A model generated the notes under the pieces. The model was not told where the DNA came from, made no database searches, and saw nothing but the letters and a program-made list of their open reading frames with translations. From positions 27,174 through 43,705 of the forward strand of contig CAMYJV010000033.1 in NCBI GenBank assembly GCA_947258805.1: a DNA stretch of 16,532 nucleotides, given 5' to 3'. The translations under genes were made by a program, and so were the position numbers. This document shows positions 1-8,086 of the stretch, piece by piece; within the stretch, counting starts at the first letter, position 1; the number at the start of each line of letters is the position of its first letter. The DNA is from an uncultured Gammaproteobacteria bacterium. GTDB lineage: Bacteria; Pseudomonadota; Gammaproteobacteria; GCA-2729495.

Positions 1-1825
1 CGTTCTCGATGAAACTCGACCCCATCCGGAAGACCAGGGGGTCGCCGGCCTCGTCTGCGCCGTCCTCCGCGGCAGGTGGTTGCTCGATCACTGCCTTGGC
101 AAAGTTCAGCTGGCGCTCCGCATCGATCTCGACCCGCGCGAAGGGCTCGCGCAGGGTCATGCGCGCGATTTCGAGCTGGTTGGCCGTGAGCTGGAAGATC
201 AGGTCTTTTATCGCCAGTTGCTTCCATCGGACCAGGTCTTCCGTATTGGCATCGGTGGCGCTCAGCCCGTCCACGGTGAGCTGCCCCCGCAGGCTCAGCA
301 ACTCCTCCGCTGACGACGCCACGGTGGTATCGGCGCTCAGCGTGCCGGCGTCCAGCCGGGCCCGGAGAAACGGGGCGAGCCAGGGCTGCACCACGGGCAA
401 GGCCAGTTGGTCGACCTTTAGCCTGGCATCGGCGACCACTTCCGGCAGTGCGCCGACTTCGCCTGTCGAGCCGACCGTACCGCCGCTGGCGACCTGCAGG
501 TCCAGGTTGAAAGGAAAGCGGGCGCCGGGCGTGTTATTCAAGTCCCGCACTTCCAGGTTCAGCGCGTTCACTTCAAGCTGTCCCGGCTCAGCCAGCGTGC
601 GATCTTCGAACCGTGCGTTAAGCCCGTCGATGCGCACGCGGGATACGCTGAGCTCGAAGTCATTGCCACCGCCGTCAGTTGCCGGCACGTTTTCGGGGTC
701 GCCGTTGTTGGCTGCTCCGACACCGTTCGGCGTTTCGGCGTCGTCGGCCGCCGTTGCGTCATCCATGGCATCGGCCCGCTCTTCCAGCAGTTGCGCCAGG
801 TTCAGCTTGCCGTCCTGGTCCAGCCACGTTTCCAGCCTTGGCTCGGTGAGCACGATCTCGGCCACATTGGCTTTGGCTTCGGGCCAGCGCAGCGTGCCGC
901 CAGACACGCGGAGGTTCTCGAAGCCAAAGAACGTTTCGCCATCGTCTTCCGTGGCCAGCCCCGTCTCGGTGATATTCAGTCTGAGGCCGTCCACGGCCGC
1001 GCTGAACTGTCCGTCGGGCTGTCCCTGAAGCTCGTAGTCAAAGGCCAGGTCCAGCAGCCCGCCGTCCAGGTCGAAGTCCAGCAAGTCATCCAGGTAGCGG
1101 GTCAGCAGTGGCAGCCCTGGGAGCTTGGGCGTGATCCGGCCGATCGAGGCCAACGGGTTGATCTGCAGCGAGCCAACCCACTCGATCAGGCCGTCATCTT
1201 CCGTGCGAATGCGGATGACCTGGTCACCAGTGACGTTCGGCAGCGTGCTGAGGTTGTTGATCTCAACGTTGATGGGCGCCAGGCGGGTCTCGAACACGGT
1301 GGCGGGCATCCGGTCCGTGAAGTCGACGGCGCCTTCTACGATCTGCAGGTCATGGATGGCCAGTCGAAGGAGATCGCTGTCGTCGGCAGTGTCCGCCGTC
1401 GTGCCATCGGCAGGGCCAGTCGCCGCCGCGGCCAGCCGGCCGAGGTTGGTATCGGCAAAACCCTCTCGCACCAGGTTCACCGCCGGCGCGGTCAGTTGCA
1501 CTTCACGAAATACCAGCGCCCGGCGGAAAATACTCGACAGCTGCAGGTTCAGCCGCAGTTTGTCGAAGCCGAGCAGTTCGCTGCCATCGGTGTCACGCAG
1601 CTCGAAATCGTCTGCCTCCAGTGCGAGCGTCCACGGATTGAAGCGCACGGCTGTCACGCTCGCAGGTCGTTGCACCAGGTTCTGCGCAAACGCCGGTAAT
1701 TCGCGCTTGATCAGCCACGGCACGAGGAAAAAGCCCGCCAGCGTATACAGGACGAGCAGGATCACGACCCAGAAGCGGGCGCTGCGCGGGCTCAGCCACG
1801 CGCGGATATCGGTCAGGGATTGCAC
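1..1825 (-). CDS. DUF748 / AsmA-like membrane-anchored protein (3' end outside window)
   Basis: The minus strand is open from a GTG at 1825-1823 to the left edge (608 codons); the C-terminus is missing. The start is the first in-frame one, placing a single hydrophobic segment at about residues 14-33 (FWVVILLVLYTLAGFFLVPW) after a short cytoplasmic tail. The rest is a long periplasmic region of repeated beta-rich units (for example FNPWTLALEADDFELRD, VQLTAPAVNLVRE, VSRVRIDGLNARFEDRT), typical of DUF748 proteins of the AsmA/TamB-like superfamily. These are thought to act in envelope lipid transport or outer-membrane homeostasis. A polar, acidic, Asn/Gly-rich linker lies near residues 345-385. 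No convincing ribosome binding site precedes the GTG. The gene follows the polysaccharide operon on the same strand after 146 bp containing a hairpin repeat, so co-transcription is uncertain. Family call is by sequence character; fairly sure of DUF748, unsure of the role. Confidence 0.75.
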   Translation of the reverse strand, partial: MQSLTDIRAWLSPRSARFWVVILLVLYTLAGFFLVPWLIKRELPAFAQNLVQRPASVTAVRFNPWTLALEADDFELRDTDGSELLGFDKLRLNLQLSSIFRRALVFREVQLTAPAVNLVREGFADTNLGRLAAAATGPADGTTADTADDSDLLRLAIHDLQIVEGAVDFTDRMPATVFETRLAPINVEINNLSTLPNVTGDQVIRIRTEDDGLIEWVGSLQINPLASIGRITPKLPGLPLLTRYLDDLLDFDLDGGLLDLAFDYELQGQPDGQFSAAVDGLRLNITETGLATEDDGETFFGFENLRVSGGTLRWPEAKANVAEIVLTEPRLETWLDQDGKLNLAQLLEERADAMDDATAADDAETPNGVGAANNGDPENVPATDGGGNDFELSVSRVRIDGLNARFEDRTLAEPGQLEVNALNLEVRDLNNTPGARFPFNLDLQVASGGTVGSTGEVGALPEVVADARLKVDQLALPVVQPWLAPFLRARLDAGTLSADTTVASSAEELLSLRGQLTVDGLSATDANTEDLVRWKQLAIKDLIFQLTANQLEIARMTLREPFARVEIDAERQLNFAKAVIEQPPAAEDGADEAGDPLVFRMGSSFIEN

Positions 1826-1888
1826 GGCATAAATCGTTATCGTTTTGTGGCCGGCGCGAGTCTAGCAAACCCGTGTCGAGGGCGCCGG

Positions 1889-1953
1889 TGGGGACTTTCC
1901 GTCTTCGGAACGTCCCCAGTCCTGTCAGCGGCATAGGCTGTGGGGACATTCCG
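1889..1953. repeat. Intergenic REP-like element with three GGGGACNTTCCG copies
   Basis: Positions 1890-1901 read GGGGACTTTCCG and 1906-1917 read CGGAACGTCCCC, its inverse with one mismatch. With the flanking T1889-A1918 pair they form a roughly 13-bp stem around the tetraloop TCTT. A third copy, GGGGACATTCCG, lies at 1942-1953 in direct orientation and is followed by a poorer inverse (GGGAAAGCCCC). Inverted short repeats of this kind between genes resemble REP elements mobilised by RAYT transposases. No transposase is in the window. In RNA from the minus strand the stem sits between the polysaccharide operon and the DUF748 gene and could terminate, attenuate or stabilise transcripts. No U-run follows, so an intrinsic terminator is not supported. 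Confidence 0.6.
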
Positions 1954-1971
1954 CAGAGGGAAAGCCCCTCG

Positions 1972-3684
1972 TCAGTCGTAGGACTCCAGGTAGCCGTGCA
2001 GCGCGGCACCGGCAAACGAGGGCCAGGCCGACCAGTGCCGGACCAGCGTGGGCAGGGATCCATCCAGCTGGTCGCGCTGGCCTCGGAAGGTGGTGCCACT
2101 GGCCGGGACCTGGGTGGTGTAGGCCCGGCTGAAAGTGGGGCCCGCAGGGTTGCCGGCGGGGTCAGCGAGCAGCACGAGAACGTTGGCTTCGCCGAGCCGC
2201 AGCTGCCAGAGCCGGCCGGTGCGGCCCCGCCGGAAATGTGTCAGCGACTGGTCGGGCAGGGCCACGGACTCCAGTGCAATGCGAACGTAGCGCTGTTGCC
2301 TGACGCCCCATGCGAGGTAAGGCTCGGCCAGGCGCTGCAACTGCTCCAGGTTTGTCCGGTAGTTCATGATTGTCAGGCCGTCGACCAGGGGCCGCATTGC
2401 CGTCAGCAGCGGCTTGTCGTCGACCGTCAGGCCGGACCACCAGAATGGCACCGCGGCTTCCATCGGCACGGACAGCTCACTGCGCAGTTCCCGCAGCGTG
2501 TCCAGGTATTCGTGCAGCCAGGCTTCGCGCGCAAGATCGAAGCCTGGCAACAGGTACGGTTCGATGTCGTACTGCACGCCACTCAACCGGCGACCCTCGC
2601 TCTGGCTCGCGTTGAAGGCGGCGATTGCCCGGGTACGCTTGACGAAGTGCTCGCGACCCTGCCTCGTGACGGCCGCCGGGTCGCCTTCCACCGCCCAGGT
2701 TTCAATGCCCAGTTCATGGGCCCGTTCGATTAGCGTGGCCAGGCTGTCCGCATCCGCCACGGCCAGTGGCTCACCTGCCAACGGCACTGCCAGAAAAAGC
2801 GTATGAATGTTGTCCGCGAGCAGTGCGGTTATGAAATTGTCGGCATCCTCGAGTGCCGTGGTGCCCTGCCAGACCCAGGTGGCACGCTCGGCCACCTCGG
2901 TCGACACGCCACCGCGCAATTCCAGTGCCAGCAAGTGCAGCGTGGCCTCGGTGTCGGGGCACAGGACACTGAAGCCGTGGAGTTCGGGCGCAACAACCGC
3001 GGGTAACCGGAAGACGGCGTTTTCCGCAGCACTGCGTTCACCGAGTTGCCCAAGCCGCACCGGCGCTTCGCGGGCAAGTTGTCCAGCGTCCGAGAACGCG
3101 ACGGGGAAATTTGCCGTTGCCGAGTAGCGCATCACGGCCTGCAGGTTAGCCCCGACCGGCAGCACGGACTGCCCGGCGGTCAGCAGCAGCCCGGCGGTGC
3201 TGGCGCCGGCTTCACAATGGAGGGCGAGTCCGCTGGCCGCGCGTTGCGCCGTCGCCCGACTCGGGTTGCCAAATACCTGCAGGTCGAGCTGGGGCAGCGT
3301 GTTCGTGCCGAGTGCGAGTGCCACCGGGCGGGCGTGAGGGGCCGACGGCGCTTCCCGGGCCGGAATCACTTCACTGACGAGCGTCGCGTCGGTGGAATTC
3401 TCACTGAGCAGACTCACGCCTGCATCGAGGCGCGCGGCCACGTCCTGCGGAATCAATCCGGCCCAGCGAATCGAACCGGCGGGTACCGGGAGTTCCAGCT
3501 GGCGGCAGCCGTCGACCGGCTCCTCAGTCACCAGCAAGGTCGTTTCTCGGCCGTCCGGACTGAGGTAGCGGCGTCCATCCATGCCGTTTGCCGCGTTGTC
3601 GCAGAGCGATAGCCAGCCCGCATCGGCCGGTGAGCTGACCAGCAACGTGGCAGCGATCAAGGCTATGCGCGCAAAGGTGTTCAT
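1972..3684 (-). CDS. Secreted TIM-barrel-like protein of the polysaccharide operon
   Basis: 570 residues. A Sec signal peptide is visible at the N-terminus (hydrophobic residues 7-17, probable cleavage after PADA near 22), so the protein is periplasmic or secreted. Residues about 25-260 are an unrecognised beta-rich region with cysteine residues (C28, C60, C157, C242) that could form disulfides. From about 270 the pattern fits a glycoside-hydrolase-type alpha/beta barrel: an ADNFITALLADNIHTLFL strand-helix start, GVQYDIEPY (369-377, with D373 and E375 as catalytic-type acids), VPFWWSG, then LTIMNYRT (437-444). The DxE and MNYR motifs recall GH18-like or PgaB C-terminal (GH153-like) barrels. 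Its ATG overlaps the deacetylase stop codon (ATGA, 3681-3684), implying translational coupling. I infer binding or hydrolysis of the exported polymer. The exact family is unknown, and it could be a non-catalytic binding barrel. Confidence 0.75.
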   Translation of the reverse strand: MNTFARIALIAATLLVSSPADAGWLSLCDNAANGMDGRRYLSPDGRETTLLVTEEPVDGCRQLELPVPAGSIRWAGLIPQDVAARLDAGVSLLSENSTDATLVSEVIPAREAPSAPHARPVALALGTNTLPQLDLQVFGNPSRATAQRAASGLALHCEAGASTAGLLLTAGQSVLPVGANLQAVMRYSATANFPVAFSDAGQLAREAPVRLGQLGERSAAENAVFRLPAVVAPELHGFSVLCPDTEATLHLLALELRGGVSTEVAERATWVWQGTTALEDADNFITALLADNIHTLFLAVPLAGEPLAVADADSLATLIERAHELGIETWAVEGDPAAVTRQGREHFVKRTRAIAAFNASQSEGRRLSGVQYDIEPYLLPGFDLAREAWLHEYLDTLRELRSELSVPMEAAVPFWWSGLTVDDKPLLTAMRPLVDGLTIMNYRTNLEQLQRLAEPYLAWGVRQQRYVRIALESVALPDQSLTHFRRGRTGRLWQLRLGEANVLVLLADPAGNPAGPTFSRAYTTQVPASGTTFRGQRDQLDGSLPTLVRHWSAWPSFAGAALHGYLESYD

Positions 3685-5579
3685 GGCGCCGTCGGTGCCG
3701 TCAGTGTTAGCAGGAGTTCGCCCTGGAACTCGTCCAGCACCAGGCGGGTGACCGCCTGTGTCGAGTTAACGGGCGGTTCAGCGTTTGTGAGTGCTGAGCC
3801 CGCAGGCAGTTCCAAAGTCAGGCCCGTGATCGACTGCGGTGCATTGAGGCCAACTCGCAACGCTTCACCGTCCGTCGCGACGTCGACTTCGACCTGGTCC
3901 CTGGCTTCCCACCAGCGGCCGAACTCCGCCACGGAAGCAAAGTGCGCGTCGGGCTGCAGAGCGACGATCAGCTGGCGCAGGAACTCGAGCTTGGGCCCGG
4001 TTTCGTTAGGGTGCATCAGCACCACGTAGTGTCCGCCGTAGCGGGCAATTTGCCGCGCAACATCCAGCGCCTGGTCCAGCCGACTGGTCAGTGCCGGCGG
4101 CCGTTCGTCTTCGATCGTGACCGGGAATTCCCAGACCTCTAGCTCCGTTGCCGGGCCACGATCGTAGTTCAGGCGGAAGGGCAGGTGAGTCAGGGCATTG
4201 TTGGCGGTGATGGTCGAATCGTAGCGGTACCCTGTCGCGGCCAGGGCCTGGGGCAGGCTGAACGGGTTTTCCAGGTACCCGGCCCGGAAGGACCGTACCG
4301 GCGGCCCGCCACCGAAATGATCGAGCAGGAACTTACTGACCCGCAGTTCTCCGAGCACCGTGCCGCCGAAGGCTTCCCGATCGTCATTGACGAAGGGCAC
4401 ATAGTCCGGGTAGCGCTCGTCGCCGGTGCCCAGCGGAAAAGCGCTGAACACCTTGGAATGTGCCACGGTGTGACTGCCGATCTCCATACCCAGGTCAGCC
4501 AGCGCGCGCAGATGTTGCGGGCTGGTGTCGTCGAAGAACACCTTGTCGTTCCAGTCGCGCACGTACTTTGTCTGGATAAAGAATGTCCCGGTCACGCCCA
4601 GCGCGCGTTCCATCGCCGCGTAGTCCACCGCGTTGGCAAGCGATTCGTTGTAATCGATGTCGTGCGTGATGTTCACTGACAGTGCCCGATTCCATGGCAC
4701 AGTGTGCAGCGTTACCGCGCGCGGCTCTCCCAGGCGGTACATGTTGCGCAGCAGGCGCAGGATGACGTCACCCGTTGGCTCGAATACATTCACGTAGGCC
4801 GGCGCAACGCCTCCGAGCCGGTAGCCATGACCCTTCTGCAGTATCAGGCCCGGATCGAAGCCGAGCGCGAAGGCGTGGCCGTCGCCGACGCGGCGCCAAG
4901 TGATAGCCGCGGCACCGTCTTCATAGGTGGCCAGCGGCGGATAGCGCGGTTCCAGGTACTCGTGCGTGCCGAGGCTCTTCTCGGCCTGGCCCGCTTTGCC
5001 AATGCGGATTTCCTGTTCTTCAGGTGCGGTGAACTCGGCGGCTACGGGTTGCGCCGTGTCGAAGCTGACTCGCTCGTGCTCGCGGCTTGCGGCCACCGCC
5101 TCGAAGCCGAACACCCGGTTCAGGCCGCCGCCCAGCACGCTCACGCCGATCAGTGTACCGCCGCTGCGAACGTGAGCGCCCAACCGGGCCAGCGCTTCGG
5201 GCTCGAGCACGCTGCCGGCCAACATCGGGTAAACCATCACAACGCGGTGTCGCATGGCTCGTCCCGGTTCGTCGGTGATGACAAAGGGCACGCCAATAGA
5301 TTTCAGCCCGTGAGCCAGTCCGAGCCACGCCGAGTTTGGGTCCGTCAGCAGGATTGCCAGGCGGCTGTCGGTACCTTCGCCGAACTGCTGCCAGCCGGTG
5401 GCCTCGGGTTCCGCTACGGTAACGTGGCCGGCAGGGCCGGCAAGCCCCGGGAACAGGTAGACGTCCCCTGCCTTCAGGTAATAGCGACCGAAGATCGACG
5501 GCGCGACCATGGTCAGCACAACGACGATGAGCATGACCGTGAAGGCCCCGATGATGGTCCAGCGGATGACTTGCTGCAT
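3681..5579 (-). CDS. Membrane-anchored polysaccharide deacetylase (NodB homology domain)
   Basis: 632 residues. One N-terminal membrane segment (about 6-27) anchors the protein with a periplasmic body. Residues about 75-260 look like an alpha/beta domain of glutamine-amidotransferase-like type (AILLTDPNSAWLG, VVMVYPML, SGGTLIGVSVLG). The NodB-type deacetylase domain covers about 298-560: motif 1 THDIDYNE (305-312, D307/D309), motif 2 SHTVAH (369-374, metal-binding H370 and H374), motif 3 FRAGY (431-435, R432) and the late LMHPN motif (521-525, H523). The catalytic Asp and metal His set appears complete, so an active metal-dependent N- or O-deacetylase is expected. A beta-rich tail follows (565-632). 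It begins six bases after the glycosyltransferase stop and overlaps the next gene by ATGA. In function it resembles the PgaB deacetylase half; the polymer is unknown. Confidence 0.88.
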   Translation of the reverse strand: MQQVIRWTIIGAFTVMLIVVVLTMVAPSIFGRYYLKAGDVYLFPGLAGPAGHVTVAEPEATGWQQFGEGTDSRLAILLTDPNSAWLGLAHGLKSIGVPFVITDEPGRAMRHRVVMVYPMLAGSVLEPEALARLGAHVRSGGTLIGVSVLGGGLNRVFGFEAVAASREHERVSFDTAQPVAAEFTAPEEQEIRIGKAGQAEKSLGTHEYLEPRYPPLATYEDGAAAITWRRVGDGHAFALGFDPGLILQKGHGYRLGGVAPAYVNVFEPTGDVILRLLRNMYRLGEPRAVTLHTVPWNRALSVNITHDIDYNESLANAVDYAAMERALGVTGTFFIQTKYVRDWNDKVFFDDTSPQHLRALADLGMEIGSHTVAHSKVFSAFPLGTGDERYPDYVPFVNDDREAFGGTVLGELRVSKFLLDHFGGGPPVRSFRAGYLENPFSLPQALAATGYRYDSTITANNALTHLPFRLNYDRGPATELEVWEFPVTIEDERPPALTSRLDQALDVARQIARYGGHYVVLMHPNETGPKLEFLRQLIVALQPDAHFASVAEFGRWWEARDQVEVDVATDGEALRVGLNAPQSITGLTLELPAGSALTNAEPPVNSTQAVTRLVLDEFQGELLLTLTAPTAP

Positions 5580-5585
5580 GGTCTG

Positions 5586-7001
5586 TCAGGTTTCGGTCTT
5601 CGCAGACCAGCTGGCCTTGCGCTGCATGTCGCCCCACTTGCCCCGGCTGCCCATGAGCCAGCGCAACAGGCCGACGAGTCGCCAGACGGCGGTGATTTGC
5701 CGGTAGCCGAAGTTCTCCAGCAACGCGGCACCAAACAGCCGCATGGTGTTGCGAAAACCCGGATACACGTGGAATGACACTTCTTCGAGCATCAGCGCGC
5801 TAGTGGACAGCACCATCCCGAGGCAAATCGCGCAGAGCAGGAAAGCGAGGAAAGCCGACAGGGAAATCCAGCCGTTAGCAAACGCGATGCCTGCAAACAA
5901 GTAGCCGCTCACTTCCAGCAGCGGGCCGAGGAACTCGAACAGGAACATGAACGGGAACGCAGCCCACCCGACCGCGCCGCCTCGCGGATTGAACATCAGG
6001 CTCATGTTCATTGTCAGGCTTTCCGCGAGGCCCTGCTGCCAGCGGATACGCTGGCTGCGCAGGGTCTTGAGATCTTCCGGCGCCTCGGTCCAGCAGATCG
6101 GGTCGGGTACGAAGGTAATTCGGTAAGGCCGGCGTTGCTCGCGCAGCTTGCGGTGCATGCGCACCACAAGTTCCATGTCTTCTCCCACGGTATCGGTGCG
6201 GTAGCCGCCTACCGACACCACAACTTCCTTGCGGAACAGTCCGAAGGCGCCGGAGATGATCAGTAGCGCATTCAGCGGCGACCAGCCGAGCCTGCCGAAC
6301 AGGAAGGCGCGCAGGTACTCCATCGTTTGGAACAGTGCCAGAGTGGAGTCCGACAGGCCGATCTTTTCGACAAAGCCGTCCCGTACCGTGCAACCGTTCG
6401 CGATGCGAATGGTGCCGCCGCAAGCCACCGTGCGTGAGTCGTCCAGGAAGGGCTGCAGCACCTGGTAGAGGCTGTCGGGCTGCAAAACGGAATCTGCATC
6501 TACACCGCAGAACAGTGGGTAACGCGCACAGTTGATGCCGGCGTTCAATGCATCCGCCTTGCCGCCGTTGTTTTTGTCCACCACGCGCAGGTTGTGATAG
6601 CGAGTGGATACGAACACCGCGTTGACCGCCTGGGTGGGTATACGTTCCCGGTAGGCTTCCGGGAAGGCGACCAGCGAGAATTCCCGGATCAATACGTCGA
6701 GCGTTTCGTCCTTCGAGCCGTCGTTGACGACCACGATTTCGTACTCCGGGTAGCGCAGTTGCAGCAGCGCGCGCACCGAGGCCGTGATGGTGGCAGCTTC
6801 GTTGTAGGCCGGCACGAGAATGCTGATCGGTAATTCATATTCGGAGTAGGCCTTCGGCAGGCTGTCGACGCTGCTGGCCCGGAAATACTCGCGCATGCCG
6901 AACAGCGACAGGAAGTTGAGCACGATGTAGCCGCCGTTCAGCATCAGGAAGTAGGCGAGGAACACCCACTGGGCAACGGCGATGATGTCGTACGTGGTCA
7001 T
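5586..7001 (-). CDS. Processive GT2 glycosyltransferase (PgaC/IcaA-like polysaccharide synthase)
   Basis: 471 residues. An N-terminal membrane helix (about 8-32) is followed by a GT-A fold: PISILVPAYNEAA (58-70), VVNDGSKDET (91-100, D94), GVDADS (166-171, the DxD motif), GED (273-275, acceptor-site acid) and QRIRW (317-321, the QxxRW motif of processive synthases). C-terminal hydrophobic helices (about 343-375 and 378-402) complete a membrane pore domain. These are the hallmarks of inner-membrane enzymes that polymerise and translocate beta-linked polysaccharides from UDP-sugars, such as PgaC, hyaluronan and cellulose synthases. The ATG overlaps the stop of the upstream HEAT gene (ATGA, 6998-7001). 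No PgaD- or PilZ-like c-di-GMP partner is visible. The sugar cannot be read from the sequence, but the adjacent deacetylase favours an N-acetylated hexosamine. Confidence 0.92.
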   Translation of the reverse strand: MTTYDIIAVAQWVFLAYFLMLNGGYIVLNFLSLFGMREYFRASSVDSLPKAYSEYELPISILVPAYNEAATITASVRALLQLRYPEYEIVVVNDGSKDETLDVLIREFSLVAFPEAYRERIPTQAVNAVFVSTRYHNLRVVDKNNGGKADALNAGINCARYPLFCGVDADSVLQPDSLYQVLQPFLDDSRTVACGGTIRIANGCTVRDGFVEKIGLSDSTLALFQTMEYLRAFLFGRLGWSPLNALLIISGAFGLFRKEVVVSVGGYRTDTVGEDMELVVRMHRKLREQRRPYRITFVPDPICWTEAPEDLKTLRSQRIRWQQGLAESLTMNMSLMFNPRGGAVGWAAFPFMFLFEFLGPLLEVSGYLFAGIAFANGWISLSAFLAFLLCAICLGMVLSTSALMLEEVSFHVYPGFRNTMRLFGAALLENFGYRQITAVWRLVGLLRWLMGSRGKWGDMQRKASWSAKTET

Positions 7002-8086
7002 GCGACTGCTGCTTCGGCCAGCACCTGGTCAAACATGTCGCGTCCGAACGGGTCGGTGATCTTATCCCGCATGACCTCGAGTTGCTGCTGGTCGAGAAAG
7101 GGCAGCCCGACCAGCGCCTGGGCAGCCCGGTAGCGAACCCACCACTCGCGATCTGCCAGCAGGCCCAGCAGCAGCCGACAATCTTCCGATCCGCCGAGCC
7201 TGCCCAGTGCGGTGGCCGCCAGCATGCGCACATGCCAGCGGGGGTGGCTGGCCAGGCGGCGCAAGTGGGGCAGTTCCAGGGGGCCGTCGCTCACCTTCAG
7301 GCATGCGCCGATCACGCTGTCGTCGACGATTTCCTTGCTCAGCAATTTGTGGATGACGTGCGACGCGATCGCCTTGTAGACCATGGGCAGGAAACTGATG
7401 AGTTTTTCCTGCGTGGTCGGGCTGCCGGCCAGGATCGCGTCGTGCAGCGGCTGGGAGATCGCGCCCGCGCCGGCTTCCAGCAGTACGCCGGCCACCCGGG
7501 CACCGGCCCAGTCTTCGCGGCTCAGGATTCTGTCGATCACCATGCCGATGGCCCGGTCCGGGTCAATGTTGCACAGCGCCTTGGCCGCCATCAGCGACAG
7601 CAGCGCGTTTTTGGAGTCGAGCTTGGCGACGATGTCGTTCCAGGCGCTGATCTCGCCCAGGTGGCCGAGGGTCACAACGGCGAGCAACTGTTCGCCCAGC
7701 GACCGGCTCTTTTTCAGCATGGTCCAGGCCATCTGGTCCAGCCCCAGCTTGTAGCCCGCCCGGATCAGGTGCTGTCGCCCGGATCCTTTCAGCGAATCCT
7801 GCAGCACGTTCCACTCGTTCAGCAGAAAATGCCACGCGTCGCGGGTCGGCATCTTGGTTTCGTTCAGACGCTGGTCGGTTTCCGGATCGATGCCGCGGAT
7901 GGCCATCTCGGTGAGCAGCGGTCGCCAGGTGGCGATAAATTCCTGTTCGGCGCGCCGGTGTGCGATCAGGCGCAGGCGCAGGATGACCACACTGGCAAAC
8001 AGCACGGCGGTTGCGACCACCGCAACCAGGCTGCTGACCAGCGCGAAGCGGACGAAGGGATCAGAGCTGGCGGCGAAGTCCCACAC
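6998..8086 (-). CDS. Membrane-anchored HEAT-repeat protein
   Basis: 362 residues from a GTG start (8086-8084) preceded by GGGGAGGG about five bases upstream; the start lies inside the previous gene, overlapping it by 26 bp. One hydrophobic helix (about 14-38) is followed by a basic stretch (RLRLIAHRR), suggesting the rest faces the cytoplasm. From about 130 to 355 there are repeated helical hairpins typical of HEAT/PBS lyase-like repeats, for example LAVVTLGHLGE and SLMAAKALCNIDPDRA (about 135-179) and MLAATALGRLGG and VRYRAAQALVGL. Such solenoids are protein-binding scaffolds. Coupling by overlap to the synthase suggests it binds or regulates the synthase, perhaps replacing PgaD. That role is inference. 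No enzymatic residues are apparent. Confidence 0.85.
   Translation of the reverse strand: MWDFAASSDPFVRFALVSSLVAVVATAVLFASVVILRLRLIAHRRAEQEFIATWRPLLTEMAIRGIDPETDQRLNETKMPTRDAWHFLLNEWNVLQDSLKGSGRQHLIRAGYKLGLDQMAWTMLKKSRSLGEQLLAVVTLGHLGEISAWNDIVAKLDSKNALLSLMAAKALCNIDPDRAIGMVIDRILSREDWAGARVAGVLLEAGAGAISQPLHDAILAGSPTTQEKLISFLPMVYKAIASHVIHKLLSKEIVDDSVIGACLKVSDGPLELPHLRRLASHPRWHVRMLAATALGRLGGSEDCRLLLGLLADREWWVRYRAAQALVGLPFLDQQQLEVMRDKITDPFGRDMFDQVLAEAAVA

Noticed and set aside
9..1832. Long plus-strand open frames opposite the DUF748 gene
   Set aside because: Ser/Arg/Pro-rich translations typical of the antisense of GC-rich coding DNA. The minus frame has a clean membrane segment and family-like composition.
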